A DNA stretch of 64,000 nucleotides, taken from the NCBI GenBank assembly GCA_018613035.1, contig JAGGRA010000014.1:25613-89612 (forward strand), read 5' to 3'. A model generated the notes under the pieces. It did no database searches and had not been told where the DNA came from. It saw only the letters and a program-made list of their open reading frames with translations. Numbering within the stretch: position 1 is the first letter of the stretch; each line of letters opens with the position of its first letter. Below, piece after piece: positions 1 through 9,529 of this stretch. Position numbers and translations under genes: made by a program. This DNA comes from Pseudomonas sp. ISL-84. Lineage in GTDB: Bacteria; Bacillota; Bacilli; Bacillales; Cytobacillaceae.

Positions 1-848
1 TCAGCCCTGGATGTTAGAACGATAGGCGCCTTAGCGCCGGCAATAACCGCGCCCACCTTTGCTTTTGCAAAATAGACGAGAGATTTATATAAAGCATTCC
101 CCACTTCTATTGTGGGAACTAATAAAATATCTGCCTGTCCGGCAACCTCACTCGTTATCCCCTTATGTTCGGCAGCCTCAAAAGAAATTGCATTATCTAG
201 AGCCAGAGGGCCATCCACAACACAATCTTTAATTTGTCCCCGCTTATTCATAAGAGTTAAAGCAGACGCATCCAGCGTGGCCTGCATAGCCGGATTAACA
301 GCCTCCACAGCAGCAATCGGTGCAACCAGCGGCTTCTCAATCCCGATGCTTCTTGCTATGTTAACTGCATTTTTCACTATTTGGGCTTTCTGATTAAGAT
401 CAGGTGCAATATTCATAGCTGCATCTGTAATAATTATAAATCGTTCAAATCCGGGAACCTCAAACACCGCAACATGCGATAAAGCATTTCCTGTCCTTAA
501 ACCGAAATCTTTATTCAAAACAGCCTTTAAGATTCCTGCAGTAGGAATATTCCCTTTCATCAAAACATTAGCTTTAAGTTCCTGTACAGCCCTCACAGCC
601 TGTTCCGCCGCCGAAGCTGCAGTATCTGCATGAATGATTTTAAGCTTAGGGCTTTCAAATAATCCCCTATACTTCTGATTTATTAACTCGTGAATCTTTT
701 CTTCATTCCCGAATAATAAAAAGCTTGCTAAGTTAAGCTTAATCGCTTCTGCGACAGCTTCCAGCACTTCTTCGTCCTCTGCTGCGGCTACGGCTACCGT
801 TTTTTCATCATATTGGGTTGCTCTTGCTATAAGCGAATCCAATTCCAT
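1..848 (-). CDS. ptb: Phosphate butyryltransferase, C-terminus cut by window edge
   Basis: Reading the minus strand from the ATG at 848 gives an uninterrupted frame of about 282 residues running off the window start, so roughly the last 20 residues are missing. It starts MELDSLIARATQYDEKTVAV and contains segments typical of the phosphate acetyl/butyryltransferase family (for example LMKGNIPTAG and FIIITDAAMNI). The enzyme interconverts butyryl- or branched acyl-CoA and acyl-phosphate. A GGGGG ribosome site lies about 10 bases upstream. With bkdR next door this is the first gene of a branched-chain 2-oxo acid (bkd) operon, the rest presumably beyond position 1. A sigma-54 promoter precedes it. 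Confidence is high from both sequence and context. Confidence 0.93.
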   Translation of the reverse strand, partial: MELDSLIARATQYDEKTVAVAAAEDEEVLEAVAEAIKLNLASFLLFGNEEKIHELINQKYRGLFESPKLKIIHADTAASAAEQAVRAVQELKANVLMKGNIPTAGILKAVLNKDFGLRTGNALSHVAVFEVPGFERFIIITDAAMNIAPDLNQKAQIVKNAVNIARSIGIEKPLVAPIAAVEAVNPAMQATLDASALTLMNKRGQIKDCVVDGPLALDNAISFEAAEHKGITSEVAGQADILLVPTIEVGNALYKSLVYFAKAKVGAVIAGAKAPIVLTSRA

Positions 849-942
849 CTGTTCAACCCCCTTACCAGAAAAAGCGCATGGCGCTAAGCCAAGCTTCTTC
901 ACTTTGCTTTCAAATCTTGATGCTGCATCCGATATTAATACT

Positions 943-958
943 TGCAAGAAGTGTGCCA
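943..958 (-). promoter_or_regulatory. Sigma-54 (-24/-12) promoter of ptb/bkd operon
   Basis: The minus strand reads TGGCAC, five bases, TTGCA, a full match to the -24/-12 consensus TGGCAC-N5-TTGCW. It lies about 95 bases upstream of the ptb start and next to the gene of a sigma-54 activator (BkdR), as in B. subtilis. Expected transcription start is near 932. Confidence 0.9.
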
Positions 959-972
959 ACTTACAAACCCTA

Positions 973-986
973 TGAAAGCGCTTTAA
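973..986. promoter_or_regulatory. cre-like CcpA site upstream of ptb
   Basis: TGAAAGCGCTTTAA differs by one base from the palindromic cre core TGAAAGCGCTTTCA. It sits just upstream of the sigma-54 promoter, where a bound CcpA could block enhancer contact. The function is inference. Confidence 0.5.
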
Positions 987-1012
987 TCACTACACTATAA
1001 CATGAAAAAAAC

Positions 1013-1041
1013 TGCATGCTATGAAAATTATTGCATGCTAT
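1013..1041. promoter_or_regulatory. Direct repeat, candidate BkdR enhancer site
   Basis: TGCATGCTAT occurs twice, at 1013-1022 and 1032-1041, with starts 19 bp apart; each copy contains the palindrome GCATGC. It lies 55-85 bp upstream of the -24 element and overlaps the bkdR stop, a usual place for upstream activator sites. That BkdR binds here is inferred. Confidence 0.45.
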
Positions 1042-3097
1042 TATTTGCAATATTATATTTCTCCAGCTTATAGTAAAGATTTCTTACAGACAAACCAAGC
1101 GTTTTTGCTGTCAGCGTTTTATTCCCCTCCAGCTTCCGAAGCGTCTGCCTGATCATTTTTTCCTCATATTGTTCTACTAATTGAGACAGCGTTTTATCCA
1201 TCGTTGCCTCGCTAATTTCCTGACTGGCTGCTGGGCTATTCGAACTGATGAGTTCCGGGATATGCCTTTCCTCTATTTCTGTTTCGTTGTAGCTCATAAA
1301 GATGATTGCTCTCCCGAGTATATTATCCAGTTCCCTTACATTCCCTGGCCAATCATAGGCCATCAGCTTTTTAATCGCTTTTTCCGTTACTCCCTCGACA
1401 TTTCGCCCATATTCCTGATTAATTTTTTGGATCAGCCTGCTGCTAAGCAGCGGGATATCCTCCTTCCTTCTTCTTAAAGGAGGAATATGTATCGGCATCC
1501 TATTAAGCCTATAGTATAAGTCTTCCCTGAAAGTGCCACTTGCAATTCCTTTTTCTAAATTGACATTTGTAGCAGCAATTACCCTAACATCAATATGAAT
1601 TGGCTTAGTTCCGCCAACCCGGGTAATTTCTTGCTCTTGCAAAACCCTGAGCAGCTTGGCTTGAGTATTGGCCGTCAACTCACCAATTTCATCCAGAAAG
1701 ATGCTCCCTTTATCGGCTTCTTCAAAAAGTCCTCGTTTTCCGCCTCTTTTCGCTCCGGAAAACGCACCCTCCTCATAACCGAACAGCTCGCTTTCCAATA
1801 GGGATTCAGATAAAGCAGCACAGTTTACCCTTATAAACTTGTTATATTTTCTGTCACTGGCATTATGGATTGCATGAGCAAATAGTTCCTTGCCTGTACC
1901 TGATTCACCCCGGAGCAAAACCGTTGCTGGTGTTTTAGCGCCGAGTTTTGCCTGCTCAATGGCAATGGTCATTTCTTCTGATGTTCCAATGATATCCTCA
2001 AATGAATATTTTGCCTCCAAAGTTCGGATAATCTGCCTAGCCCGATTCAATTCCTGATTGAGACTTTGAATTTCAGAGACATCATGAATGACGCCTACAC
2101 TTCCTTTTAATTTTCCATTAACGATAACAGGAGCGACATTAACCACAACATCCTTCCTTTTAGGTCCGACCCTCATGGCCACTCCCCTCATCGCTCTTCT
2201 TGTTTGGAGCACCTTCATATGTACACTTTCCCCTTCAGAGATATCTGTGGTCGCAGGCTGGCCGATCACTTCCTCCTCTTTAAGCCCTGTCAGACGTGAA
2301 TAAGCCGGATTTATCAATATCCCTTTTCCATTTTCGTCAACTACTGAAATAGCTTCTTCACTGGACTGGATAATCGCCTGAAGCATTGTCTGTATTTCCT
2401 TGAGATCTGTTATTTCCTCTGCAAGCGAAACTACCTCAGTAATATCTTTAAAGACCGCAAAGGCACCCATCAGCTCATTATTTTCTCCAACCATCGGTAT
2501 TCTCGTCGTAATAATTTTAAGGCCATTGCCTAAGATCATTTCCTGGTTGGCCTCTAACCTTCTTGTTTCCAATACTCTGGGAAGAAGGCTATCCGTTATA
2601 ACATCATTTACCTTTTGGCCAATGGCATCTTTTCTTTTAATTCCCGTCATTCTCTCTGCACTTCTATTAAAAACAGTAATCTCGGCATTATTGTTAATGA
2701 CTATCATGCCATCATCAGTAGAATTAAAAATCAAATCATGTTTATATGCTTCATTTCTAAATTTAGTAATCAGCTCTTCCTTTTCCTCAAGCAGCTTTGC
2801 AATTAAATAAGCAACACTTCCCGGGATTAAAACGGTGTCCTTGCTTCTTGCTTCTCTAATATCTACAAAAACCTGATCATTCCCTGTAACTTCAATAATA
2901 ATATCTATATGTTGATTCATGAATTCATGCCAATTGGCGCCAACTGGAATCCCGCTTTCTTTCGCAAGCTTCAGTCCAGGAGCATCGGAATTAATATCGA
3001 CCATAGCTTTAACATCCAAAACAGCTGTTTCTTTTATAATTTTTAATATGGCCGTTCCGCCTTTTCCTGCTCCTACTATCATTACTGTTTGCATCAT
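1028..3097 (-). CDS. bkdR: Sigma-54-dependent regulator of branched-chain amino acid/keto acid catabolism
   Basis: 689 residues, about the length of B. subtilis BkdR. In order: an N-terminal nucleotide-binding-like segment (VGAGKGG near residues 8-14), two PAS domains (about 116-220 and 235-345), an AAA+ sigma-54 activation domain with Walker A GESGTGKE (about 398), the GAFTGA loop as GAFSGA (about 460) and Walker B IFLDEIGE, and a C-terminal Fis-type helix-turn-helix (about 658-682). It should activate the sigma-54 promoter in front of ptb in response to branched-chain amino acids or keto acids, probably sensed by the N-terminal or PAS domains. It reads toward ptb with its stop inside the ptb control region. 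The start has a weak ribosome site; the second ATG one codon later is equally possible. Confidence 0.93.
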   Translation of the reverse strand: MMQTVMIVGAGKGGTAILKIIKETAVLDVKAMVDINSDAPGLKLAKESGIPVGANWHEFMNQHIDIIIEVTGNDQVFVDIREARSKDTVLIPGSVAYLIAKLLEEKEELITKFRNEAYKHDLIFNSTDDGMIVINNNAEITVFNRSAERMTGIKRKDAIGQKVNDVITDSLLPRVLETRRLEANQEMILGNGLKIITTRIPMVGENNELMGAFAVFKDITEVVSLAEEITDLKEIQTMLQAIIQSSEEAISVVDENGKGILINPAYSRLTGLKEEEVIGQPATTDISEGESVHMKVLQTRRAMRGVAMRVGPKRKDVVVNVAPVIVNGKLKGSVGVIHDVSEIQSLNQELNRARQIIRTLEAKYSFEDIIGTSEEMTIAIEQAKLGAKTPATVLLRGESGTGKELFAHAIHNASDRKYNKFIRVNCAALSESLLESELFGYEEGAFSGAKRGGKRGLFEEADKGSIFLDEIGELTANTQAKLLRVLQEQEITRVGGTKPIHIDVRVIAATNVNLEKGIASGTFREDLYYRLNRMPIHIPPLRRRKEDIPLLSSRLIQKINQEYGRNVEGVTEKAIKKLMAYDWPGNVRELDNILGRAIIFMSYNETEIEERHIPELISSNSPAASQEISEATMDKTLSQLVEQYEEKMIRQTLRKLEGNKTLTAKTLGLSVRNLYYKLEKYNIANNSMQ

Positions 3098-3250
3098 CTA
3101 ACCCGCTTTCATTGAAAATCCTTGCATACCCCTTCATATGATCCTGCAATATTCTTCACGGTTATATTTTAGCATAGTTGCTGGACTTGACAAATTTCTT
3201 TAATGATTTATTATTTCGATAGATGACTTCGATATGAAGGGAACTGTTAT

Positions 3251-3487
3251 ATGATCAGACTAATTGCATTATTGATCCTTTTGCTTCCAGGGGTATTAGC
3301 TGTTTATGGAATAAAATTAATGAGAGATATGGTCTTTGGCATCCTGCAGAGCCCATTTCCATATTTATGGCTGCAATTTACTGCAGGATTGCTGTTTTTA
3401 ATCATCGGGCTTGGCTTTATCGCAGGCTTTATCCTTTACCGCGATCGAAAAAAAAACAAGGTGCAAGCACGGTTTAAGATTAAATAA
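3251..3487 (+). CDS. yqzF: DUF2627 family small membrane protein
   Basis: 78 residues with two hydrophobic segments (about 4-22 and 36-60) and a basic tail ending RKKNKVQARFKIK. It matches the DUF2627 (YqzF) family that sits divergently beside bkdR in Bacillus genomes. No function is known. It has an AAGGGAAC ribosome site and shares a 153-bp upstream region with bkdR. The downstream gene starts 26 bases after its stop, so the two are probably co-transcribed and end at the hairpin near 3700. Confidence 0.75.
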   Translation: MIRLIALLILLLPGVLAVYGIKLMRDMVFGILQSPFPYLWLQFTAGLLFLIIGLGFIAGFILYRDRKKNKVQARFKIK

Positions 3488-3512
3488 ATTTAATGAAGCG
3501 AGGGGAAAATCC

Positions 3513-3650
3513 GTGAGACCAATGCAAATCTCGCCGGAAACTGCTATTAAACTGTCAGAGAAACTTAATCTTCCTTTGGAGCAAATTATGCATATGCCGC
3601 AGCATATATTGATACAGAAATTGATCGAGCTTGAAAAGGAAGAAAAGTAA
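3513..3650 (+). CDS. yycC: YycC-like small protein
   Basis: A GTG start at 3513 preceded by GAGGGG gives 45 residues, MRPMQISPETAIKLSEKLNL onward, ending IELEKEEK. This fits the short YycC family (uncharacterised). A longer frame opens at 3411 inside the preceding gene but has no ribosome site and no family resemblance in its extra part. It is the last gene before a strong terminator. Name by recall; function unknown. Confidence 0.7.
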   Translation: MRPMQISPETAIKLSEKLNLPLEQIMHMPQHILIQKLIELEKEEK

Positions 3651-3656
3651 AATTCA

Positions 3657-3705
3657 AAAAAAGAGGGTGTCCCAAAAGTTTAGTTTTTTGGGCACCCTCT
3701 TTTTC
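3657..3705 (+). terminator. Terminator after yycC
   Basis: A long stem (AAGAGGGTGTCCCAAAA with TTTTGGGCACCCTCTT, one bulge) is followed by TTTTT. It is symmetrical enough to work in both directions. Confidence 0.9.
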
Positions 3706-3729
3706 AAGACTTTAGCTCTATAACATCGG

Positions 3730-3923
3730 CCTGTTGATTTCCGCTCCAGGGACTTAGCGAACGCGGGCGGTCCAGGAGCCTCCTCGGTGCATTTGCATCT
3801 GCGGGGTCTCCCGTTGACTCGCTCTCCCGCAGGACGTTGATTATGCATCTACGAGTTAACACCGCACGAAGGAAATGCGAATGCATTTTCGAGGATCTCG
3901 CCCCTTCCACTCCAATCAACAGG
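3730..3923. repeat. Dispersed intergenic repeat, family A copy 1
   Basis: This 194-bp element is bounded by the inverted repeat CCTGTTGATT / AATCAACAGG. Inside are a GC-rich block (GGGCGGTCC, CTGCGGGGTCTCCC) and a conserved module (CACCGCACGAAGGAAATGCG, then TGCATTTTCGAGGAT). Other copies lie at 9197, 17923, 39543, 56705 and, inverted, 60142. It carries no gene. The left flank TTTAGCTCTATAACAT aligns with the outer terminal repeat of copy 5. Confidence 0.85.
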
Positions 3924-4093
3924 GTGCAAGAATCCATATAAGCATATACACATCTAAGTTAAAAAAATAATAAAGTCACAATAACTTGAAAAAGTGGGAT
4001 GAAGTTAGAAAAGGCAAAGTAAAAACAGCTTAAAGTTAGAGGGGTATCCCATTTTGAGCCAAATGACACGAAAATTAAGAAAAAAGATCCCAA

Positions 4094-4155
4094 AATAAAA
4101 GCTGACTCAAAAGAGCCGTCATTCAACGACATTTTGAGTCAGCCTCTTTTTTATT
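4094..4155. terminator. Terminator of spo0A (bidirectional hairpin)
   Basis: A 12-bp stem GCTGACTCAAAA / TTTTGAGTCAGC is followed by T-runs on both sides. No + strand gene ends here, so it most likely ends spo0A. A second small hairpin (ACGCCCC / GGAGCGT, 4165-4184) lies between it and the spo0A stop. 3924-4093 shows nothing else. Confidence 0.75.
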
Positions 4156-4235
4156 GCACTTAAAAACGCCCCTGTAAAGGAGCGTCGAAATAACTTGATG
4201 AAATTTATAAGTACGTTATTTTAGTCCTTACCCTT

Positions 4236-5024
4236 TCAAGAAGCCTTATGCTCCAAACGAAGCTTGTCAGCAACCATCGCGATGAATTCGGAGTTTGTTG
4301 GCTTTGCTTTTGTCATGCTGACTGTGTATCCAAACAGAGAAGAAATGGAATCAATATTCCCGCGGCTCCAGGCAACTTCAATTGCATGGCGGATCGCACG
4401 TTCCACACGGCTCGCAGTAGTGTTAAACTTCTTTGCAATATCAGGGTACAGCACTTTTGTAATGGAACCGAGAAGTTCAATGTCATTGTATACCATAGAG
4501 ATCGCTTCACGAAGATATAAATAGCCCTTAATATGGGCAGGAACACCAATTTCATGGATGATGCTTGTGATGCTTGCATCCAGGTTCTTTGGCTTTGCCT
4601 CTGCCTGTGGACGATATGCAGGAGATGGCTTCCGAAGTACAGCACTGGACTTTCCGCTGACCTGGCGGATATGGCTTGCCAAATTGTCCATATCAAATGG
4701 TTTCAGGATAAAATAGGATGCTCCCAAGTCAACTGCCTTCTTAGTAACATCTTCCTGGCCAAAAGCAGTCAGCATAATGACGTTAGGGAGAGTGTTTAAA
4801 TTTAATTCTCTCATCTTTTCAAGGACTGCAAGTCCATCTAAATGAGGCATGATTATATCTAATACAAGAACGTCTGGGTGAGTCTGCTCCAAAACATCCA
4901 AACATTCCTGTCCATTATGGGCTACCCCTGCCACTTCCATATCTTCCTGAGAAGATATATATTCTTCTAAAAGGCCGACTAGCTCCCTGTTGTCATCCAC
5001 AACACAAACTTTTATTTTCTTCAC
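4236..5024 (-). CDS. spo0A: Sporulation master response regulator Spo0A
   Basis: 262 residues. The receiver domain (1-125) has the acidic pair Asp10/Asp11, phosphoacceptor Asp56 ([10 protein letters not shown]) and the conserved Lys in ILKPFD. A linker leads to the Spo0A-specific DNA-binding domain (about 145-258) with the recognition-helix region [18 protein letters not shown]. Phosphorylated by the phosphorelay, it binds 0A boxes and controls entry into sporulation. It lies directly downstream of spoIVB on the same strand, the conserved Bacillus order. The upstream region holds a sigma-H promoter and 0A boxes, pointing to the usual sporulation-time switch and autoregulation. Confidence 0.98.
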   Translation of the reverse strand: MKKIKVCVVDDNRELVGLLEEYISSQEDMEVAGVAHNGQECLDVLEQTHPDVLVLDIIMPHLDGLAVLEKMRELNLNTLPNVIMLTAFGQEDVTKKAVDLGASYFILKPFDMDNLASHIRQVSGKSSAVLRKPSPAYRPQAEAKPKNLDASITSIIHEIGVPAHIKGYLYLREAISMVYNDIELLGSITKVLYPDIAKKFNTTASRVERAIRHAIEVAWSRGNIDSISSLFGYTVSMTKAKPTNSEFIAMVADKLRLEHKAS

Positions 5025-5120
5025 TTACTTTCCTCCTCGGTCCAATTATGGTCTCTTTTGAAATATGTTCAAAAAAATCGAACACGCTCTTTTCGGTATC
5101 TATTTTCTATTCTAAATGAC

Positions 5121-5149
5121 AAATTCGACAATGCAACAAAAAATCCTTT
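5121..5149 (-). promoter_or_regulatory. Sigma-H promoter of spo0A
   Basis: On the minus strand AAAGGATTT (5149-5141), 11 bases, then GTCGAAT (5129-5123) matches the sigma-H consensus RnAGGAWWW-N11/12-RnnGAAT. Transcription would start near 5112, about 90 bases before the spo0A ATG. Confidence 0.85.
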
Positions 5150-5260
5150 AGTTTTTTGAAAATTTCTTAAAAAACCGGCGAAATCTTAATTTTTCTTTTG
5201 TTTTCTTCTCTTTTCGACTACTTTCGTCATTTACTTTAACTTCCAAAAGGTTTTGTCGAA
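5124..5260. promoter_or_regulatory. 0A boxes in the spo0A control region
   Basis: TGTCGAA occurs on the minus strand at 5130-5124, overlapping the sigma-H -10 element, and on the plus strand at 5254-5260. Near matches (TTTTCGAC) lie around 5211. This fits known autoregulation of spo0A by its product. The rest of 5025-5343 is AT-rich without other clear signals apart from the spoIVB terminator. Confidence 0.7.
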
Positions 5261-5293
5261 AAATCTTTATGTAATCTATTTTAACATAAATAT

Positions 5294-5323
5294 AAAAAAA
5301 GACGGGATTTTCCCGCCTTTTTC
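5294..5323 (-). terminator. Terminator of spoIVB
   Basis: The minus strand reads AAAAAGGCGGGAAAATCCCG followed by TCTTTTT, a compact stem with a T-run 20 bases after the spoIVB stop. Confidence 0.85.
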
Positions 5324-5343
5324 ATTTATCCATTTTTATTCTT

Positions 5344-6642
5344 TTACGATGCTTTTTCCTCTGTCTTTTCATATATATCGATACCGGCTTCATTTAACAT
5401 CCATTCTATATGGACACCATATCCGGAAGTCGGGTCATTTACAAAAACATGGGTTACAGCCCCAATAATTTTGCCATTCTGTATAATCGGGCTTCCACTC
5501 ATCCCCTGAACAATACCGCCTGTTTTATCCAATAGCTTTTGGTCTGTAACTTTTATAACCATACCTTTGGTTGCAGGGAATTTTTGCGGAATGGTGCTGA
5601 CTATTTCAATTTCAAAAAGCGAAACTTCATCATTATCGACCACAGTCAAGATTTGTGCCGGTCCTTCTTTTACTTGATGCGACAGTGCAATAGGCATGGG
5701 TTTGTCAAAAATCCCATTCTTCATATCACGGTTTAATTCGCCAAATATTCCGAAAGGGCTGTTTCTGACAATATTCCCGATGATTTCTTTATCAGAAGAG
5801 AATCGAGCCAATTTTTCACCTGGATTTCCGTTGCTTCCTTTTTCTATCGAAGTAACAGTGGATCTGACAATTTGACCGTCCTCCACCACAATCGGTTTCT
5901 TGGTATCCATATCAGAAATAACATGGCCCAAGGCCCCATATTTCTTTGATTCAGGGTGATAAAAAGTCATTGTTCCGATACCGGCTGCGGAGTCGCGAAT
6001 ATAAAGTCCAAGCTTATAGGTTTCCTCGCCTTTTTCTTTCAAAGGTGTAAGCTCGGTCTTTACTTTGCCGCTTTCACGGCTGACAACAATCTGGAGCGGA
6101 TTACCCGTCTTTCCTGCTTCCTGAACAAATGGAGCTACATCTGACATTTTCTCGATTTTCTTGCCATTAATTTCAGTAATGATATCTCCTATTTTTATGC
6201 CCGCAGTTTCCCCCGGTGAAGCTTTTCCTTCAAGAGTATTTACCTGGTGATGGCCTACAACCAAGACGCCTACAGTATTAAGCTTTACCCCAATACTTTG
6301 GCCGCCAGGGATAACTTTGAAATCCTTTAAAACGTTAACATCAACCTTTTTAATCGGAAAACCAGCCAACTCTAAAAACATTTCATTTTTTCCGTTCTCT
6401 CGTGCTTGAAGAGAAACTGAATGGTTATCTTCCTTCAGTGATATACTTGAATTATCTATGGACAAGCCAGCTGATACGGCTTCTGCTTTTACAAAATCAA
6501 GCTGTTGTCCTTCAAAAAGAGTTATATTTGCAGGTATTTGCAAATAATCTTGAACAGGCTTAGAAAAACCTAATGCAATTAATGAAACAAGGAGAATTCC
6601 ACCAATTATTTTACGCAGTACTTCATATGTCAAATTTTTCAC
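5344..6642 (-). CDS. spoIVB: SpoIVB serine peptidase
   Basis: 432 residues. An N-terminal membrane anchor (about 12-30), a PDZ domain (about 105-190) and the C-terminal SpoIVB (S55) peptidase domain with the active serine in [12 protein letters not shown] and candidate His in GALGHVISD. Made in the forespore and sent across the inner forespore membrane, it triggers SpoIVFB-dependent pro-sigma-K processing. The recN-spoIVB-spo0A order is conserved in Bacillus. A sporulation-type promoter lies just upstream, and a GAGGAGAG ribosome site precedes the ATG. Confidence 0.97.
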   Translation of the reverse strand: MKNLTYEVLRKIIGGILLVSLIALGFSKPVQDYLQIPANITLFEGQQLDFVKAEAVSAGLSIDNSSISLKEDNHSVSLQARENGKNEMFLELAGFPIKKVDVNVLKDFKVIPGGQSIGVKLNTVGVLVVGHHQVNTLEGKASPGETAGIKIGDIITEINGKKIEKMSDVAPFVQEAGKTGNPLQIVVSRESGKVKTELTPLKEKGEETYKLGLYIRDSAAGIGTMTFYHPESKKYGALGHVISDMDTKKPIVVEDGQIVRSTVTSIEKGSNGNPGEKLARFSSDKEIIGNIVRNSPFGIFGELNRDMKNGIFDKPMPIALSHQVKEGPAQILTVVDNDEVSLFEIEIVSTIPQKFPATKGMVIKVTDQKLLDKTGGIVQGMSGSPIIQNGKIIGAVTHVFVNDPTSGYGVHIEWMLNEAGIDIYEKTEEKAS

Positions 6643-6683
6643 TCTCCTCGCTTCTAGTCCCCCACGTTAAATGGCTACATCTT

Positions 6684-6713
6684 TAATTTTGCCTGCATTG
6701 AAGGCATTTATAA
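6684..6713 (-). promoter_or_regulatory. Forespore (sigma-F/sigma-G) promoter of spoIVB
   Basis: Minus strand TTATA, 15 bases, GGCAAAATTA. The -10 part fits the sigma-F form GGnRAnAnTA fully and the spacing is right; the -35 differs from GTATA in one base. B. subtilis spoIVB is known to use sigma-F and sigma-G. Confidence 0.6.
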
Positions 6714-6725
6714 CAGCCATTGATA

Positions 6726-6757
6726 TAAAAAAAGCTATCCTTCTTTGGATAGCTTTT
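6726..6757 (-). terminator. Terminator of recN
   Basis: Minus strand AAGCTATCC, six-base loop, GGATAGCTT and then TTTTTT, about 75 bases after the recN stop. Confidence 0.85.
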
Positions 6758-6830
6758 CAAGGTATCAGCGCCCTGCCTGCCCATACTGCTTTTTGTATGA
6801 GAAAAGCATAGCCTTTTGGACATCTGGTAA

Positions 6831-8513
6831 TTATTTTAACTGATTCGCCAGCTGGAGCAACTCTTTGGCATGCTCTTTCGTCAAATCAGTGATTTCCACA
6901 CCGGAAATCATTCGCCCGATTTCTTTAATTTTTTCATCATCCGTTAATGGTTTGACAGTTGTTTTTGTTCGCCCATCTTTTGTGTTCTTGGCAATAAATA
7001 AATGTGTATCTGCCATTGCAGCAACCTGCGGAAGGTGAGAAATGCATAGCACTTGCGAATTTACGGAAACATGATGAATTTTTTCAGCAATTGCCTGTGC
7101 GACCCGACCGCTGACCCCTGTGTCTACCTCATCGAAAATGATACTGGTAACACCCTGATGCTTTGAAAAAATGCTTTTTAGAGCCAGCATAATTCTTGAC
7201 AGTTCCCCACCAGATGCAATCTTTGACAATGGTTTGACGGGCTCCCCAGGGTTGGTGGAAATATAAAATTCTGCCCTGTCAATCCCATTCTTTAAAAAGC
7301 TGTCATGTTCAGATGAGAATCTGACTTCAAAAACGGTCTTTTCCATATATAATTCCTTAAGTTCTTTATGGATTAACTTTGTTAATTGACGTGCCGCCTT
7401 TTTCCTTAGCTGGCTCAGCTCTTCCGCTTCAACCAGAAGATCTTTTTTCAGCGCTGAAACTTCCTTTTCGAGTTTATCTATGTGCGTCTCTTTATTTTGC
7501 AGAGTCTCGATTTCCTCTTCAATCTTTACTGCATACTCAAGAACTTCTTCCACCGTCTTCCCATACTTGCGTTTTAAACCGTTAATTTCGTTTAACCTGT
7601 CTTCTATTTCATTGAGCCGCTGAGGGTCATATTCCATAAAGTCCATTTCATTCCGGAGTGATCTTGCAGCGTCCTCAAGCAAATAAAAGCTGTTTGAAAC
7701 ATTCTCAGCTAATTCTTGATAGGCAGGGTCAAGCCCAGCTGCATCCTGCAGGTGCCCCATAACCATCCCTATCCAGTCAAGTCCCTTTTGGTCGCCTTGA
7801 AGTCCGTTATAACCTGATTGAAGGGAATCATAAATACGCTCAAAATTCGAAAGCTTTCTTCTTTCTTCAAATAACTCTTCATCTTCATTTATTTTTAACT
7901 GCGCCGACTGGATTTCATCCATCTGAAATTGTATTAAGTCCAGCCTGTGTGCCATTTGCTGTTCGTTTTCGCTTAAATTTTTGAGTTTTTTTAACGTACT
8001 TTCATACGACCTGTAAATCCCTTGATATTCTGCTAAAGCGTATGATAATTTATTCCCGCCAAATTGATCCAGAAGTGTTAAATGCAGTGTTTCATCCATT
8101 AGCTCCTGATGTTCATGCTGCCCGTGGATATCAATGAGGGTACTTCCAATTTCCCGTAAGGTTGAGATTGTAACTAGTTTCCCGTTAACCCTGCAGACAC
8201 TCTTCCCTGTCTTCGATATATCCCTCCGCAGTACTACCATGCCATCTTCGATATCTATGCCAAATTCAGATGCCTTTTTATAGCTGGGATGTTTGGGGTC
8301 ATACAGTTGAAATAACCCTTCAATTTCAGCCTTTTCCTCGCCATGGCGGACAAACTCGGCTGATCCCCTGCCCCCTACAAGCAAATGAATGGCATCAATG
8401 ATGATGGACTTCCCTGCCCCGGTTTCACCGGTTAAAACAGTTAAGCCCTTTTCAAATGAGACAGAAAGGGCTTCTATAATAGCAAAATTTCGTATTGATA
8501 TTTCATTTAACAT
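6831..8513 (-). CDS. recN: DNA repair protein RecN
   Basis: 560 residues, near the usual 570-576. An SMC-like ATPase: Walker A GETGAGKS at 29-36, long coiled-coil arms (about 150-370), a signature region PLSKIASGGELSR and Walker B SIIFDEVDTGVSG near the C-terminus. It acts early in double-strand break repair by tethering DNA ends. It lies between ahrC and spoIVB as in B. subtilis. The start MLNEISIRNFAIIE is the conserved family start. Confidence 0.97.
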   Translation of the reverse strand: MLNEISIRNFAIIEALSVSFEKGLTVLTGETGAGKSIIIDAIHLLVGGRGSAEFVRHGEEKAEIEGLFQLYDPKHPSYKKASEFGIDIEDGMVVLRRDISKTGKSVCRVNGKLVTISTLREIGSTLIDIHGQHEHQELMDETLHLTLLDQFGGNKLSYALAEYQGIYRSYESTLKKLKNLSENEQQMAHRLDLIQFQMDEIQSAQLKINEDEELFEERRKLSNFERIYDSLQSGYNGLQGDQKGLDWIGMVMGHLQDAAGLDPAYQELAENVSNSFYLLEDAARSLRNEMDFMEYDPQRLNEIEDRLNEINGLKRKYGKTVEEVLEYAVKIEEEIETLQNKETHIDKLEKEVSALKKDLLVEAEELSQLRKKAARQLTKLIHKELKELYMEKTVFEVRFSSEHDSFLKNGIDRAEFYISTNPGEPVKPLSKIASGGELSRIMLALKSIFSKHQGVTSIIFDEVDTGVSGRVAQAIAEKIHHVSVNSQVLCISHLPQVAAMADTHLFIAKNTKDGRTKTTVKPLTDDEKIKEIGRMISGVEITDLTKEHAKELLQLANQLK

Positions 8514-8531
8514 CTTATCACCTCATTAGAA

Positions 8532-8641
8532 AAGCAGAGGCGCCTCACTCATCCCAGACAAGACAGGCCTCACGGGAAGTTGTTCTCTACCCTTCTGGGA
8601 GGCTTGTCTTGTGACCTCGAGGGGTAGGCGCTGAAGCTAGA
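8532..8641. repeat. Dispersed intergenic repeat, family C
   Basis: This 110-bp imperfect palindrome runs from GCAGAGGCGCCTCACTCATC to GGGTAGGCGCTGAAGCTAGAC, with an inner inverted pair around GACAAGACAGGCC and GGCTTGTCTTGTG. It resembles a repeat I recall from Bacillaceae intergenic regions ending GGCGCTGAAGCTAGAC. A possible degraded relative lies at 17343-17405. No gene fits here. Confidence 0.65.
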
Positions 8642-8671
8642 CATGTATTGAAGTAAAACTCACTCATTAAT

Positions 8672-9121
8672 CTACAGCATTTCAAGAAAACGGTTTGAAA
8701 TCGCTTCTGTATCCTCTGGTGTTTTGCATATGATTAAACATGTATCATCGCCGCAAATGGTTCCCAAAATTTCATCCCAGTCCAAATTATCAATGAGAGC
8801 CCCAATGGCCATTGCATTCCCGGGAAGAGTCTTCATCACAAGCAGATGTCCTGCTGTATCCACTCTGACAAAAGCATCCATCAGATTTCTTTTCAGCTTT
8901 TGCAGTGGGTTAAAGCGCTGATCGGCAGGAAGGCTGTATTTATACCTTCCATCCATTAATGGAACCTTTACAAGATGAAGTTCTTTTATATCCCTCGAGA
9001 CTGTTGCTTGGGTTACATTAAATCCCGCATTCTTTAGTTCATCAACAAGGTCATCCTGAGTTTCAATATCGTTATTCGTTATAATTTCGCGAATTTTAAT
9101 GTGTCTTTGGCCTTTATTCAC
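8672..9121 (-). CDS. ahrC: Arginine repressor/activator ArgR (AhrC)
   Basis: 149 residues from a GTG start at 9121, the length of B. subtilis AhrC. The start is set by AGAGGTGAT seven bases upstream and by the family start [13 protein letters not shown]; an upstream GTG at 9130 lies inside the ribosome site. Winged-helix DNA-binding domain (about 1-70, with [18 protein letters not shown]) and hexamerisation/arginine-binding domain with [19 protein letters not shown]. It represses arginine synthesis and activates catabolism. Located between tlyA and recN as in relatives. Confidence 0.96.
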   Translation of the reverse strand: MNKGQRHIKIREIITNNDIETQDDLVDELKNAGFNVTQATVSRDIKELHLVKVPLMDGRYKYSLPADQRFNPLQKLKRNLMDAFVRVDTAGHLLVMKTLPGNAMAIGALIDNLDWDEILGTICGDDTCLIICKTPEDTEAISNRFLEML

Positions 9122-9196
9122 TTTTATCACCTCTATAATTAAACCGCTTACCGGCCTGCACGCTAAAAATTAAATTTATAAGCACATTTAATCTTG

Positions 9197-9378
9197 CCTG
9201 GTGATTTCCACTCAAGAAGCTTGGAAGCCTGTCCCTCGCCCTCGCATAAGACTTTTGCGGGAACTCGCCTTGACTCTTCTCCCGATGGATATTGAAGCAG
9301 CATCCTTGAATAAACACCGCACGAAGAAATGCGAATGCCATCTCAAGGATCCTGCGCCTTCCCCTCCAATAACTCAGT
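9197..9378. repeat. Family A repeat copy 2
   Basis: 182 bp from CCTGGTGATTTCCACTC to CCTCCAATAACTCAG, with the conserved module CACCGCACGAAGAAATGCG. The right flank CTTTAACAAAGCCAATTAAT (about 9400) resembles the outer terminal repeat of copy 5. The rest of 9122-9554 shows only AT-rich sequence and the tlyA terminator. Confidence 0.75.
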
Positions 9379-9529
9379 GCCAAAAATCAATTATTAGCTT
9401 TAACAAAGCCAATTAATAATTAAAGTATAATCTAATCATATGTTAGCCGATTTTCCCTATAAAGTACAATTTTTCCCCGTAATAATATACTAATTCGTTA
9501 AATATCGACAAAATCCTTTCTTGCTGAAA

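Noticed and set aside
112..393. 93-residue frame on the plus strand
   Set aside because: It is antisense to the clear ptb coding sequence and has no ribosome site or family resemblance.
3654..3937. Two overlapping frames on the minus strand
   Set aside because: They lie in the terminator and family A repeat; similar frames in other copies (9114-9383, 56659-56931) are not conserved as protein.
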